From NCBI GenBank assembly GCA_025350055.1, contig JANXYK010000031.1:62001-126000 (forward strand): a stretch of DNA of 64,000 nt, given 5' to 3'. Below, piece by piece: positions 16,499-25,162 of this stretch (within the stretch, counting starts at the first letter, position 1; each line of letters starts with the position of its first letter). Source of the DNA: Gammaproteobacteria bacterium. Its GTDB lineage: Bacteria; Pseudomonadota; Gammaproteobacteria; Steroidobacterales; Steroidobacteraceae. The notes under the pieces are model-generated. The model saw nothing but the letters and a program-made list of their open reading frames with translations, did no database searches and was not told the origin of the DNA. A program made the translations under genes and the position numbers.

Positions 16499-17641
16499 GT
16501 GAGATTGCGGCTGGCTGCCTGCGGTGTGCTGCTGGCGGCGAGCCTGCAATTGGCCGGCTGTGGTGCGCGCGCCGCACCGGCCACCACCGTTGGCGCCAAG
16601 CCCGGCGACATGGAAGCCGAGCGTGTACTCAATGTTTACAACTGGTCTGATTACACCGCACCCGGCGTCATCGAGGAGTTCGAGCAGGAATACGGCATCA
16701 AGGTCCACTACGATGTCTTCGATTCCAACGAGGTGCTCGAGACCAAGATGCTGGCCGGCGCCACGGGCTACGACATCGCGGTGCCTTCCACCTCCTTCCT
16801 CGAGCGGCAGATCAAGGCCGGTGTCTACCAGCCGCTGAACAAATCGCTGCTGACCAACCTTGGCAATGTCGATGAAGACATGGCAGCGCGCTTTGCGCTC
16901 AGCGACCCCGGCAATCGCTATTCCGTGAACTACCTGTGGGGTACCACAGGGCTCGGCTACAACCTCAAGCAGGTGCGCGCAGTGCTCGGCGATGTGCCGG
17001 TGAACAGTTTCCATCTGCTGTTTGATCCGGCGATCGTGAGCAAATTCCAGCGCTGCGGCGTGACGGTGCTGGATGCACCCGAGGATGTGATCAGCACCGT
17101 GCTGGTGTTCCTGGGGCGCGATCCGAACAGCGAGCGTACTGAGGATCTGGTCGCTGCCGAAAAGCTGCTGAGCGGCATCCGCCCCTATATCCGCTACATC
17201 CATTCCTCGCGCTACATCGATGATCTCGCCAATGGCGAGACCTGCCTGGCGCTGGGCTGGAGCGGCGATGTGGGGCTCGCGAGCCTGCGCGCCAAGGAAG
17301 CCGGCGGCCAAGTGGAGATCGGCTACAGCATCCCGATCGAAGGCACGATCATGTTCTTCGATAACATGGCGATTCCCTACGATGCCAAGCACCCGAAGAA
17401 TGCGCACCTGTTCATCAACTTCATGCTGCGTCCAGGTATCGCGGCGCGCAACGCCGGCGCCATCAACTCGGCGACCGCCAATGCCGTGGCCTACCAGCTG
17501 ATCAATCCGGTGCAGTTCGCCAATCCGAATTTCTATCCGCCGCGCGAGCTGCGCAACCGGCTGCATGCCAATCGTGGCCACACCCAGGCCTATACGCGCA
17601 ACATCAACCGCCTGTGGACACGTTTCAAATCGGGGCTCTGA
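16499..17641 (+). CDS. potF: Putrescine/spermidine-binding lipoprotein
   Basis: 380 residues from a GTG at 16499, 15 bases after puuA. The signal ends in a lipobox LAGC, so the binding protein is lipid-anchored instead of free in the periplasm as in E. coli. VLNVYNWSDYTAPGVIEEFE at the mature N-terminus and GYDIAVPSTSFLERQIKAG are PotF/PotD signatures. SGDVGLAS and EGTIMFFDNMAIP frame the ligand pocket. The gene heads the potFGHI block; its product captures putrescine and delivers it to PotHI. Confidence 0.93.
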   Translation: MRLRLAACGVLLAASLQLAGCGARAAPATTVGAKPGDMEAERVLNVYNWSDYTAPGVIEEFEQEYGIKVHYDVFDSNEVLETKMLAGATGYDIAVPSTSFLERQIKAGVYQPLNKSLLTNLGNVDEDMAARFALSDPGNRYSVNYLWGTTGLGYNLKQVRAVLGDVPVNSFHLLFDPAIVSKFQRCGVTVLDAPEDVISTVLVFLGRDPNSERTEDLVAAEKLLSGIRPYIRYIHSSRYIDDLANGETCLALGWSGDVGLASLRAKEAGGQVEIGYSIPIEGTIMFFDNMAIPYDAKHPKNAHLFINFMLRPGIAARNAGAINSATANAVAYQLINPVQFANPNFYPPRELRNRLHANRGHTQAYTRNINRLWTRFKSGL

Positions 17642-17643
17642 AC

Positions 17644-18735
17644 ATGACCACTCCCTACGTGCGCATCGATCACGTCAGCAAGCGCTACGGCGACACCGTG
17701 GCGGTGAACAACGTGTCGCTCGACATCAACAAGGGCGAGATCTTCTGCCTGCTGGGTGGCTCGGGCTGTGGCAAGACCACGTTGCTGCGCATGCTGGCGG
17801 GCTTCGAGACGCCGAGTTCCGGCGCGCTGTACATCGACGGGCAGAACCTGGCCGACATTCCGCCCTACGAGCGACCGGTCAACATGATGTTCCAGTCCTA
17901 TGCACTGTTCCCGCACATGAGTGTCGAGGCCAATATCAGTTTTGGTCTCGAGCAGGAACGCATCACCCGGCCAGAGATCAAGCGGCGCGTCGCGGAGATC
18001 CTCGATATCGTGAAGCTGGGCGACTACGCGAAGCGCAAGCCGCACCAGCTCTCCGGCGGCCAGCGCCAGCGCGTGGCATTGGCGCGCGCGTTGGTCAAGC
18101 GACCCAAGCTCCTGCTGCTCGATGAGCCGCTGGGCGCGCTTGACCGGAAACTGCGCGAGCACACGCAGTTCGAGCTGATCAGCATCCAGGAGAAGCTCGG
18201 CGTCACTTTCGTGGTCGTGACGCACGACCAGGAAGAGGCGATGACGCTGGCCTCGCGCGTCGGGGTGATGAACCGTGGCGAGATCGTGCAGGTGGGCACG
18301 CCGCGCGACATCTACGAATTCCCGGCCACGCGCTTCGTGGCCGATTTCATCGGTTCGGTGAACCTGTTCGACGGCAAGCTCAGCGAGGACGAACCAGAGT
18401 TCGTGCGCGTGGGCTGCCCGCAGCTGCCGGCGCCGGTATACATCGACCACGGCATGAGCGCGCCGCCCGGGGCTGATTGCTGGGTGGCGATACGGCCCGA
18501 GAAAATCGAGCTGGGCCGCACGGCACCGGCCGGGCCTGACAACTGGGCGCACGGCGTGGTGCAGGGTATTGCCTACCTTGGTGATATGTCGGTGTACCTG
18601 ATACGGCTCGACAGCGGCCGCGAGGTGCGCGTGACGCAGGCCAACCGCACCCGCAAGCCCGAGGAACAGTTCAAGTGGGATGAATCCGTGTACCTGTGCT
18701 GGGACGCGGGCAGTCCGGTCGTGGGGATGGGCTGA
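17644..18735 (+). CDS. potG: Polyamine ABC transporter ATP-binding protein
   Basis: 363 residues. Walker A GGSGCGKTT (~40), Q-loop QSYALFPHM, signature LSGGQRQRVALARAL and Walker B LLLLDEP are complete, and the C-terminal ~110 residues form the TOBE regulatory domain (RPEKIELG). It energises putrescine import together with PotH and PotI. The ATG at 17644 lies two bases after the potF stop; the in-frame ATG at 17614 lies inside potF and is rejected. Confidence 0.93.
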   Translation: MTTPYVRIDHVSKRYGDTVAVNNVSLDINKGEIFCLLGGSGCGKTTLLRMLAGFETPSSGALYIDGQNLADIPPYERPVNMMFQSYALFPHMSVEANISFGLEQERITRPEIKRRVAEILDIVKLGDYAKRKPHQLSGGQRQRVALARALVKRPKLLLLDEPLGALDRKLREHTQFELISIQEKLGVTFVVVTHDQEEAMTLASRVGVMNRGEIVQVGTPRDIYEFPATRFVADFIGSVNLFDGKLSEDEPEFVRVGCPQLPAPVYIDHGMSAPPGADCWVAIRPEKIELGRTAPAGPDNWAHGVVQGIAYLGDMSVYLIRLDSGREVRVTQANRTRKPEEQFKWDESVYLCWDAGSPVVGMG

Positions 18736-18738
18736 GGC

Positions 18739-19629
18739 GTGCGCCCGCGCAGGTTTGGCCGGCAACTGGTCACCGCAGTGCCGATGCTGTGGCTGCTGCT
18801 GTTCTTCATGGTGCCCTTCATCCTGGTGTTCGGCATTTCCTTCACGCAGGCGCAGCTGTCGATTCCGCCATATTCGCCGCTGTGGGAATGGGTCGATCAT
18901 CGCGTGCTGGCGCTGCGTGTGCACCTGTCAAACTACGCCTTTCTCGCCACCGATGCGCTGTACATCAGCTCGTATCTGTATTCGCTCAAGGTGGCGGCGA
19001 TCTCGACCTTCTGGTGCCTGCTGCTCGGCTACCCCATGGCCTATGGCATCGCACGCGCCGCGCCCGCGACCCGGAGCCTGTTGCTGATGCTGGTGATCCT
19101 GCCGTTCTGGACTTCCTTCCTGCTGCGCGTGTACGCCTGGATCGGCCTGTTGAAGAACAACGGCGTGATCAACAACATCCTGATGAGCTTAGGTGTCATC
19201 CACGAGCCGATCGTGATGATGCAGACCGATTTCGCGGTCTACATCGGCATCGTCTATTCCTATCTGCCCTTCATGATCCTGCCGCTGTACGCCAACCTCG
19301 AGAAGCACGACCGCACCTTGCTGGAGGCCGCGGCCGACCTCGGCGCGAGACCCTGGAAGGCCTTCATGCGCGTGACGCTGCCGCTCTCGCTGCCGGGCAT
19401 CATTGCCGGCGCCATGCTGGTGTTCATCCCCGCGGTCGGCGAGTACGTGATCCCCTCGCTCCTGGGACGGAGCGATCAGCTGATGATTGGCCGCGTGCTG
19501 TCGGATGAATTCTTCGAGAATCGCGACTGGCCGGTGGCCAGTGCGGTCGCCATAGCGATGCTGTTGCTGCTGGTGATTCCGATCGTGATCTTCCAGCGGC
19601 AGCAGGGCCGCGAGATGGCGCACAAATGA
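18739..19629 (+). CDS. potH: Polyamine ABC transporter permease PotH
   Basis: 296 residues from a GTG three bases past the potG stop. Six membrane segments are visible, and the EAA loop (LEAAADLGARPWKAFMRVTLP, spanning about residues 195-215) docks to the ATPase. The order after potG and the N-terminal extension match PotH. Its stop overlaps the start of potI (ATGA). Confidence 0.92.
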   Translation: MRPRRFGRQLVTAVPMLWLLLFFMVPFILVFGISFTQAQLSIPPYSPLWEWVDHRVLALRVHLSNYAFLATDALYISSYLYSLKVAAISTFWCLLLGYPMAYGIARAAPATRSLLLMLVILPFWTSFLLRVYAWIGLLKNNGVINNILMSLGVIHEPIVMMQTDFAVYIGIVYSYLPFMILPLYANLEKHDRTLLEAAADLGARPWKAFMRVTLPLSLPGIIAGAMLVFIPAVGEYVIPSLLGRSDQLMIGRVLSDEFFENRDWPVASAVAIAMLLLLVIPIVIFQRQQGREMAHK

Positions 19630-20468
19630 TCCGCCATCGCCGCTATTTCGTGCCCACCATGCTGGCCTTCGGCTTCGCGTTCCTGTACGTGCCGATCCTG
19701 TCGATGATCGTGTACTCCTTCAACAATTCGCGCCTGGTGACCGTGTGGGACAGCGCGCATTCGCCCACGCTGAAGTGGTATGTGCTGCTGTTCCAGAACA
19801 CCCAGATCATGAGCGCGGCGCGGCTCTCGCTCGGCATCGCCACGCTCAACGCCTGCATCAGCGTGGTACTGGGCACGCTCGCGGGACTGGCCTTGGTGCG
19901 CTTCGGGCGCTTCAAGGGCCGCACCCTGCTGGGTGCGATGACCGCGGCGCCGCTGGTGATGCCCGAGATCATCACGGGCCTGTCGATGCTGATGCTGTTT
20001 GTCGCCATGGAGCGGCTGATCGGCTGGCCGGCCGGCCGCGGCATCACGACCATCACGATCGCACACGTGACTTTCTCGATGGCCTACGTGACGGTGATCA
20101 TCCAGTCGCGGCTCGCGAATTTCGATGAGTCGCTGGAGGAGGCCGCGATGGACCTGGGCGCGCGGCCGCACATCGTGTTCTTCCGCGTCACGCTGCCGCT
20201 CATCATGCCGGCAATCATCTCCGGCTGGCTGCTCTCGTTCACGCTCTCGTGGGACGATGTGGTGATCTCGCAGTTCGCGGCAGGGCCCAGTTCCACCACA
20301 CTGCCGATGGTGATCTTCTCCAAGGTGCGCCTCGGTGTGAGTCCGGACGTGAATGCCCTGGCAACCCTGATGGTGTTGATCGTGGCGAGCGGGGTCGTGG
20401 CCTCGGCTTTCTGGGTTAGAGCCAGCGAGCGCCGGCGCGCGCGGGAAATGCAACTGGCCAACCCATGA
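19626..20468 (+). CDS. potI: Polyamine ABC transporter permease PotI
   Basis: 280 residues, six predicted membrane segments, with the EAA motif LEEAAMDLGARPHIVFFRV near residue 170. FVPTMLAFGFAFLYVPI at the N-terminus and SWDDVVISQF in the last third are typical of PotI/PotC. It pairs with PotH to form the membrane channel for putrescine. Start and stop codons overlap both neighbours by four bases, so the whole pot block is tightly coupled. Confidence 0.92.
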   Translation: MIRHRRYFVPTMLAFGFAFLYVPILSMIVYSFNNSRLVTVWDSAHSPTLKWYVLLFQNTQIMSAARLSLGIATLNACISVVLGTLAGLALVRFGRFKGRTLLGAMTAAPLVMPEIITGLSMLMLFVAMERLIGWPAGRGITTITIAHVTFSMAYVTVIIQSRLANFDESLEEAAMDLGARPHIVFFRVTLPLIMPAIISGWLLSFTLSWDDVVISQFAAGPSSTTLPMVIFSKVRLGVSPDVNALATLMVLIVASGVVASAFWVRASERRRAREMQLANP

Positions 20469-21619
20469 GCCTGCGCAGCAAGCTGCCGGACGTGGGTACG
20501 ACCGTCTTCACGGTCATGTCGCGTCGCGCTGTCGAGACCGGCGCCATCAACCTGGGGCAGGGCTTCCCCGACTATCCGATCGATCCGCGACTCACCGCGC
20601 TGGTCACCCAGGCCATGGAACAAGGGCACAACCAGTACGCGCCGATGATCGGCGTGCCGGCGCTGCGCGAGCAGATCGCGCGCAAGCTCCAGCGCACCCG
20701 AGGCGTGACGGTTGATCCCGAGAGTGAGATCACGATCACCGTGGGCGCGACTGAGGCGATTTATTCGGCCGTGCAGTCACTGGTCGGCGCAGGTGACGAA
20801 GTGCTGGTGTTCGACCCGTCCTACGATTCCTATGATCCTGCCGTGCGCCTGGCTGGCGCGCGCTGCGTGCATGTGCCGCTGCAGCCACCGGCATTTCGCC
20901 CCGACTGGGATCGGGTGCGCGCCGCGCTCACGGCACGTACGCGCCTCATCGTCGTCAATTCGCCGCAGAATCCGGCCTGCAGTTGTCTCGACCAGAGCGA
21001 TCTGGACCAGCTTGCAGCCTTGCTGCGCGATCGCGATTGCAGCGTGCTGGCCGATGAGGTCTATGAACACATGGTGTTCGACGGCGTTAGCCACGCCTCG
21101 GTGCTGGCACATCCCGAACTGCGCGCGCGCAGCGTGGCGGCCTATTCCTTCGGCAAGACGCTGCACTCCACCGGCCTGCGTATCGGCTACGCGGTGGCGC
21201 CGTCAGCCATGACGAGCGAGCTGCGCAAGGTGCACCAGTACAATACCTTCACGATTGCCACGGCCACGCAGCACGCGGTCGCCGACTATCTGGCCGAACG
21301 GCCGGAGTGCGGCGCCGATCTGCCAGGGTTTTTCCAGGCGCGTCGCGACCTGCTGGCGGGTTTGCTGGCCGCGGGCGGATTGCGCGCGCTGCGCTCGGCG
21401 GGCTCGTATTTCCTGCTGCTCGACTACGACGGCGTCGATGAGCGCGGCGATATCGAACTGGCTGGCGCGCTGATTGCCGAGGCAGGAGTGGCCACCATAC
21501 CGCTGTCGGTGTTCTATCGCGAGCCGCCGCCGATGCGGCTGCTGCGCCTGTGCTTCGCGAAGCGCGAGGCCACGATCACTGAGGGGGCGCAGCGACTGTG
21601 CGCGTGGGCCCAGACGTGA
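20465..21619 (+). CDS. ybdL: Class I/II aminotransferase, methionine aminotransferase-like
   Basis: 384 residues of fold-type I PLP enzyme. INLGQGFPDYPIDP, VGATEAIYSAVQ, NSPQNPA and the Schiff-base Lys in YSFGKTLHSTGLRIGY (about residue 236) are the diagnostic blocks of the YbdL/kynurenine aminotransferase group, which transaminates methionine and aromatic amino acids with 2-oxoacids. It overlaps potI by four bases and so is expressed with polyamine uptake. The reason for the link is unclear; methionine metabolism feeds spermidine synthesis, which would make sense of it. The exact substrate is not determined. Confidence 0.82.
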   Translation: MSLRSKLPDVGTTVFTVMSRRAVETGAINLGQGFPDYPIDPRLTALVTQAMEQGHNQYAPMIGVPALREQIARKLQRTRGVTVDPESEITITVGATEAIYSAVQSLVGAGDEVLVFDPSYDSYDPAVRLAGARCVHVPLQPPAFRPDWDRVRAALTARTRLIVVNSPQNPACSCLDQSDLDQLAALLRDRDCSVLADEVYEHMVFDGVSHASVLAHPELRARSVAAYSFGKTLHSTGLRIGYAVAPSAMTSELRKVHQYNTFTIATATQHAVADYLAERPECGADLPGFFQARRDLLAGLLAAGGLRALRSAGSYFLLLDYDGVDERGDIELAGALIAEAGVATIPLSVFYREPPPMRLLRLCFAKREATITEGAQRLCAWAQT

Positions 21620-21637
21620 ACAAGACGTGAGCAACAC

Positions 21638-22828
21638 ATGAGCAAGGTCATGAAGCCTGCCACGCTCACCAATCATCCGCCCACGGTAGAAGTGCCGCCC
21701 GACAACCACCCGCTGGTGGCGCCGGTCTACCAGTCGGTCAAGTTCGAATTCGACAGTGTGGATGAGACGTTAAGGAACCTGCGCGGCGAGCGCCCCGGGT
21801 TCTTTTACCAGCGCAGCGCCAATCCGACCACGCGCCAGCTCGAACTGACGCTGGCGGCGCTGCAGAATCGCGCCGACTGCCTGGTGTGCGCCTCGGGCGT
21901 GGGCGCGATCAACGGCACGCTGCTGGCGCTCACGCGCGCCGACGATCACGTGCTGTGCTTCGTCGAGACCTACGGCCCGACGCGCCAGTTCATCCGTCGC
22001 ACGCTGGCGCGCTTCGGTGTGCGTCATACGATGCTGTCGATCGAGGATCTCGCTGGCGTCGAACGTGTGCTGGCCAGCACGACCACGCGCCTGATGATCT
22101 TCGAGAGCCCGACCAATCCGCTGAACAAGATCGCCGATATCGCGGCGCTCACGGCGCTGGCGCGCCGCCACGGCGCACTTACGCTGCTGGACAACACCTT
22201 TGCGGGTTTCCACCAGCATTGGCAGTACCCGATCGACTACTACCTGCACAGCCTCACCAAGTACGCCTCGGGTCATGGCGATGTGATGGGCGGCGCCGTG
22301 ATCGCGGACGCAGAAGCCATCCGGCGCCTGCGCAGCGACTTCACGCTGCTCGGAGGGGCGCTCGATCCGCACGCTGCCTTCCTGGTGCAGCGTGGCCTCA
22401 AGACCTACACGCTGCGCTATCGCGAGCAGTCGGCCAGCGCCCTGAAGATTGCCGGTTTCCTGTCTCAGCACGGTGCGGTCGCACGGGTACACTACGCGGG
22501 GCTGGCGACGCACGCACAGCATGCGCTGGCGAGCCGTCAGATGACGGAGTTTGGTGCCTTGCTGAGTGTCGAGCTGCGTGGCGGCGCGGACGCGGGGCGG
22601 CGCTTCGCCGAGGCGCTGCAGCTGTTCGCGATCGCCGCGAGTCTCGGCGCCACCGAGTCGCTGGTGATTCCGCCGCAACTGATGGGCACGCAGGATCTGT
22701 CCGCCGCGGAACTGGTGCTCTCGGGCATTGGCCCTGGCACGGTACGGCTGGCTATCGGTCTGGAAGATGTGGATGATCTGCTCGCCGACATCGGGCAGGC
22801 GTTGCAGGATTGTGAGAAAACCCCATGA
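21638..22828 (+). CDS. Cys/Met metabolism PLP enzyme (cystathionine gamma-synthase/lyase family)
   Basis: 396 residues. The family blocks are FFYQRSANPTTRQLELTLAA, ASGVGAINGTLLAL, LMIFESPTNPLNKIADI, LLDNTFAGF and the PLP-Lys in HSLTKYASGHGDVMGG, with a C-terminal GPGTVRLAIGLEDVDDL. These fit the trans-sulfuration group (cystathionine gamma-synthase, beta/gamma-lyases, methionine gamma-lyase), but the reaction cannot be read from the sequence. It follows ybdL by 18 bases, which suggests a sulfur amino acid side-pathway attached to the polyamine operon, and it overlaps the next small gene by four bases. Confidence 0.85.
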   Translation: MSKVMKPATLTNHPPTVEVPPDNHPLVAPVYQSVKFEFDSVDETLRNLRGERPGFFYQRSANPTTRQLELTLAALQNRADCLVCASGVGAINGTLLALTRADDHVLCFVETYGPTRQFIRRTLARFGVRHTMLSIEDLAGVERVLASTTTRLMIFESPTNPLNKIADIAALTALARRHGALTLLDNTFAGFHQHWQYPIDYYLHSLTKYASGHGDVMGGAVIADAEAIRRLRSDFTLLGGALDPHAAFLVQRGLKTYTLRYREQSASALKIAGFLSQHGAVARVHYAGLATHAQHALASRQMTEFGALLSVELRGGADAGRRFAEALQLFAIAASLGATESLVIPPQLMGTQDLSAAELVLSGIGPGTVRLAIGLEDVDDLLADIGQALQDCEKTP

Positions 22829-23085
22829 AGAAAAAGAAACACGAACAGGCGCTCTTCAAGGCCGCATTGCTGGCGGCGGTGAAGTATGCCGAGGGGCGCG
22901 GCGCCGTGAAGTTCGATCCGACAGATTCAGCCAGCCTCAAGTTGCTGTACTGCTACCGCCTGCTGGTACACGACAAGATCATCCAACCACTGCCTGAAGA
23001 GCAGGTGGCCGAGAGCAGCATGCGCCACCGGTTGGCGATGTGGTACGCGCGGCAATTGCCGCCGGATGATCCGTTGCTGCAATAG
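22825..23085 (+). CDS. Small conserved protein, DUF5062-like
   Basis: 86 residues starting MKKKKHEQALFKAALLAAVK. The pattern of a basic N-terminus, LLAAVKYAEGRGAVKFDPTD and LLYCYRLLVHDKIIQPLP resembles DUF5062, a cytosolic family of unknown role; the match is from memory and moderate. It has no signal peptide or membrane segment. The start overlaps the stop of the PLP gene upstream (ATGA), making it the probable last gene of the polyamine operon. It converges with the HDOD gene. Confidence 0.65.
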   Translation: MKKKKHEQALFKAALLAAVKYAEGRGAVKFDPTDSASLKLLYCYRLLVHDKIIQPLPEEQVAESSMRHRLAMWYARQLPPDDPLLQ

Positions 23086-23119
23086 TGCTGGGTTGGCGCG
23101 CGGCCAGCGCCGTGCAGCC

Positions 23120-23995
23120 TTAGCCGCCCAGCGCGGCGCGCAAGGCCTCGATTTCGGCGGCCGATTCTTCCAGCAGGCGCTTGTAGGATTCGATGTCCAG
23201 GTTCAGGCGCTTCGCTGCGCTCACGCCCTGCAGATTGACTTCGATGGCCTGCGGGTCCTGGCGGAAGCTGATCAGCAGGTTGCCGATCACCAGCACGTCG
23301 GTCAGATCCGGTTCGCCCTCATGGCTGTATTCCAGGTCTTCGTGTTGGTGCACGGCTGCAACTACTTCGTCGGCCAGCTCCCAGCTCTCGAGCACCGCCT
23401 TGGCGATATTGGCATGCCAGAGCTGCTCGATGCGATTGTAGCCGACGGGGTCAGCGGTGAGCCCCGGAAAATCCACGGCGCGCACCAGGATGTAGAGCTT
23501 GCCGATGCCGTGCACCATACCCGCGAGTGCGGCGGCGTCGGCATTGACATTGGTCAGGCGCCGTGCGACCACACTTGCCATCGCCGCTACATGCGCACTG
23601 CGTTGCCAAAGCGCGCTCAGCGGCTTCTTTACGGCCTGCAGTGCCTGTGATCTAGAGAGTTGCGACATGGCCAGTGCGATCGAACTGCTGCGCACCAGCG
23701 TGAAGCCGACCCGCGTGATGGCGGTGCGCAGGTCGGTGACGCGATTGCCAGCGCGATTGATCGCGGCCGAGTTGGCGATCTGCAGCAGGCGGGCCGACAA
23801 TGAGGGCTCGGCACCTATCACGCGCACCAGCTTCTCGACCGACACATCTTCATCCTGGAGTACACGGCGCACGCGCATGGCGATGTCCGGAAAGCCGGGC
23901 AAGTCGATCTTGCCGGCTGACATTTCCTTGGCGAGGGCGGTAACGAAAGCGAATTCGACCGAGTTGGCGCTGCTGCTGGCGGCTGACGTAGGCAT
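23120..23995 (-). CDS. HDOD domain signalling protein
   Basis: 291 residues. The HDOD domain covers about residues 30-230: LPGFPDIAMRVRRVLQDEDV, SVEKLVRVIGAEPSLSARLL and AGMVHGIGKLYILVRAVDF, with the degenerate metal-site residues usual for HDOD proteins (no intact HD pair). Such proteins act in regulation of motility, competence and second-messenger signalling, not as phosphohydrolases. The ATG at 23995 is preceded by AAGGA with six-base spacing; a GTG one codon earlier is less well placed. It is divergent from the MSHA locus across ~220 bases, so it may be a local regulator of pilus function. Confidence 0.87.
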   Translation of the reverse strand: MPTSAASSSANSVEFAFVTALAKEMSAGKIDLPGFPDIAMRVRRVLQDEDVSVEKLVRVIGAEPSLSARLLQIANSAAINRAGNRVTDLRTAITRVGFTLVRSSSIALAMSQLSRSQALQAVKKPLSALWQRSAHVAAMASVVARRLTNVNADAAALAGMVHGIGKLYILVRAVDFPGLTADPVGYNRIEQLWHANIAKAVLESWELADEVVAAVHQHEDLEYSHEGEPDLTDVLVIGNLLISFRQDPQAIEVNLQGVSAAKRLNLDIESYKRLLEESAAEIEALRAALGG

Positions 23996-24070
23996 CACAA
24001 TTCCTTCTCTGTGTGGCGGCGTATCGGCAACTCGCGTGTTCCCTGAAGCACCAGGGTGCCCGCCGATAGC

Positions 24071-24084
24071 GTGACACCGGTCAC
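24071..24084. promoter_or_regulatory. CRP-like palindrome between the HDOD gene and the MSHA locus
   Basis: GTGA-CACCGG-TCAC fits the GTGA-N6-TCAC core of CRP/Vfr/Clp operators and lies in the divergent promoter region, 130 bases before mshI and 76 bases before the HDOD ATG. The outer T/A positions of the full consensus are missing (C and G instead). The perfect site upstream of mshA makes this one more credible than it would be alone. Confidence 0.35.
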
Positions 24085-24213
24085 GTCCCGGATGCCTTGG
24101 CTGCTGCGCTGCGCACCCAAGCCTTAGGAGTCGTTAAAGATTGCCCGTCGCGGACCGCTACCTGTGGGTGAGAGCAGCCGCCCACCGCGGCCTCGACCAG
24201 CACGGAGGGTCAG

Positions 24214-25158
24214 GTGTTCGGATTTTCCAAGAAGCTAGCCATGGCCCGGGGCCGGGTAGGTCTGGCCTTGCAGGACAAGCATCTGGCCGTTGCCGTGGTA
24301 CGCCGCGATGCGCCGGGTTCAGCCGTGCTGGAGCGCTGCGAAGTGCTGCCCTGGCCTGCAGCTGGCGCGCCGGATTCACGTGCCGCACTGCTGCGCACGA
24401 TCGGACTGCCGCGCATGGCGGTGAGCTGCTTGCTGCAATCGAGCGACTACCAGTTGATTACGGTCGAGGCCCCGGACGTGCCGCCCGCCGAACTGCGCGC
24501 GGCGATGCGCTGGCGACTCAAGGACCTCATCGATACACGCATCGAAGACGCGATCATCGATGTTTTCGCCGTGCCGAGCCCGGCGCGTGCCACCCAGGGA
24601 AAGATGATGTATGCAGTGGCCGCGCGCCGCAGCGTGGTCGAAGGGCTGTCGGCCACGCTCGCCGAGCTGCCGCAGTTCGACGTGGTGGATATCCCGGAGC
24701 TTTGCCTGCGCAATCTCCTGTCGCTGTTGCCGGCGGCCGTCGGTGGCGTCGCACTGCTGCACCTGGCAGAGCAGACCGCCTCGGTGATTGTCGTGCGCGG
24801 TAGCACCTACTACTTCTCGCGGCAGATGACCTTGCAGAATGCCGTGAACCTCGACCCCGCTAGCGATGCGCCGCCTGGCGGAATCGATGCGCAGGCCGTG
24901 GTGCTGGAGCTGCAGCGCTCGCTCGACTACTACGAGCGGCACTTCGATCAGCCGCCGATCAACAAACTGTTGGTGGCGCCCGCTGGCGAGCGCGCCCGCG
25001 TACTCGCCGACGAGCTGGCACGCGAATCAGGCTTCGATGTCAGCGTGCTCGATCTCAACACGCTGTTGACCTGCGCGACACCGGTGAGTGCCGATGTGCA
25101 GGCCGCCTGTCTGCTGGCTGTCGGCGCCGCACTGAGGGACGAGCGTCGCTCGCTCTGA
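24214..25158 (+). CDS. mshI: MSHA biogenesis protein MshI (PilM-like)
   Basis: 314 residues from a GTG with GGAGG upstream. It has an actin-like/PilM-type fold: RVGLALQDKHLAVAVVRRD at the N-terminus, ELRAAMRWRLKDLIDTRIED and DAQAVVLELQRSLDYYERHF, the segment shared by MshI and PilM. It is cytosolic and probably links the pilus platform to the inner-membrane PilN/PilO-like pair encoded next. First gene of a run with spacings of 25 bases or less through mshG. The position at the head of the msh cluster supports the name over generic pilM. Confidence 0.85.
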   Translation: MFGFSKKLAMARGRVGLALQDKHLAVAVVRRDAPGSAVLERCEVLPWPAAGAPDSRAALLRTIGLPRMAVSCLLQSSDYQLITVEAPDVPPAELRAAMRWRLKDLIDTRIEDAIIDVFAVPSPARATQGKMMYAVAARRSVVEGLSATLAELPQFDVVDIPELCLRNLLSLLPAAVGGVALLHLAEQTASVIVVRGSTYYFSRQMTLQNAVNLDPASDAPPGGIDAQAVVLELQRSLDYYERHFDQPPINKLLVAPAGERARVLADELARESGFDVSVLDLNTLLTCATPVSADVQAACLLAVGAALRDERRSL

Positions 25159-25162
25159 CAGC

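Noticed and set aside
16082-17581. A 499-codon open frame on the minus strand across puuA and potF
   Set aside because: It is the antisense shadow of two well-supported genes in GC-rich DNA. The translation is rich in His, Arg, Gln and Gly with no recognisable domain.
17590-18924. A 444-codon open frame on the minus strand across potG
   Set aside because: Antisense to a gene with complete ABC ATPase motifs; the translation has shadow-like composition and no domain.
24097-24112. TTGGCTGCTGCGCTGC as a sigma-54 promoter before mshI
   Set aside because: GG and GC are spaced correctly, but the -12 box is CTGC instead of TTGC and the A/C positions of the -24 box do not match; in GC-rich DNA this occurs often by chance.
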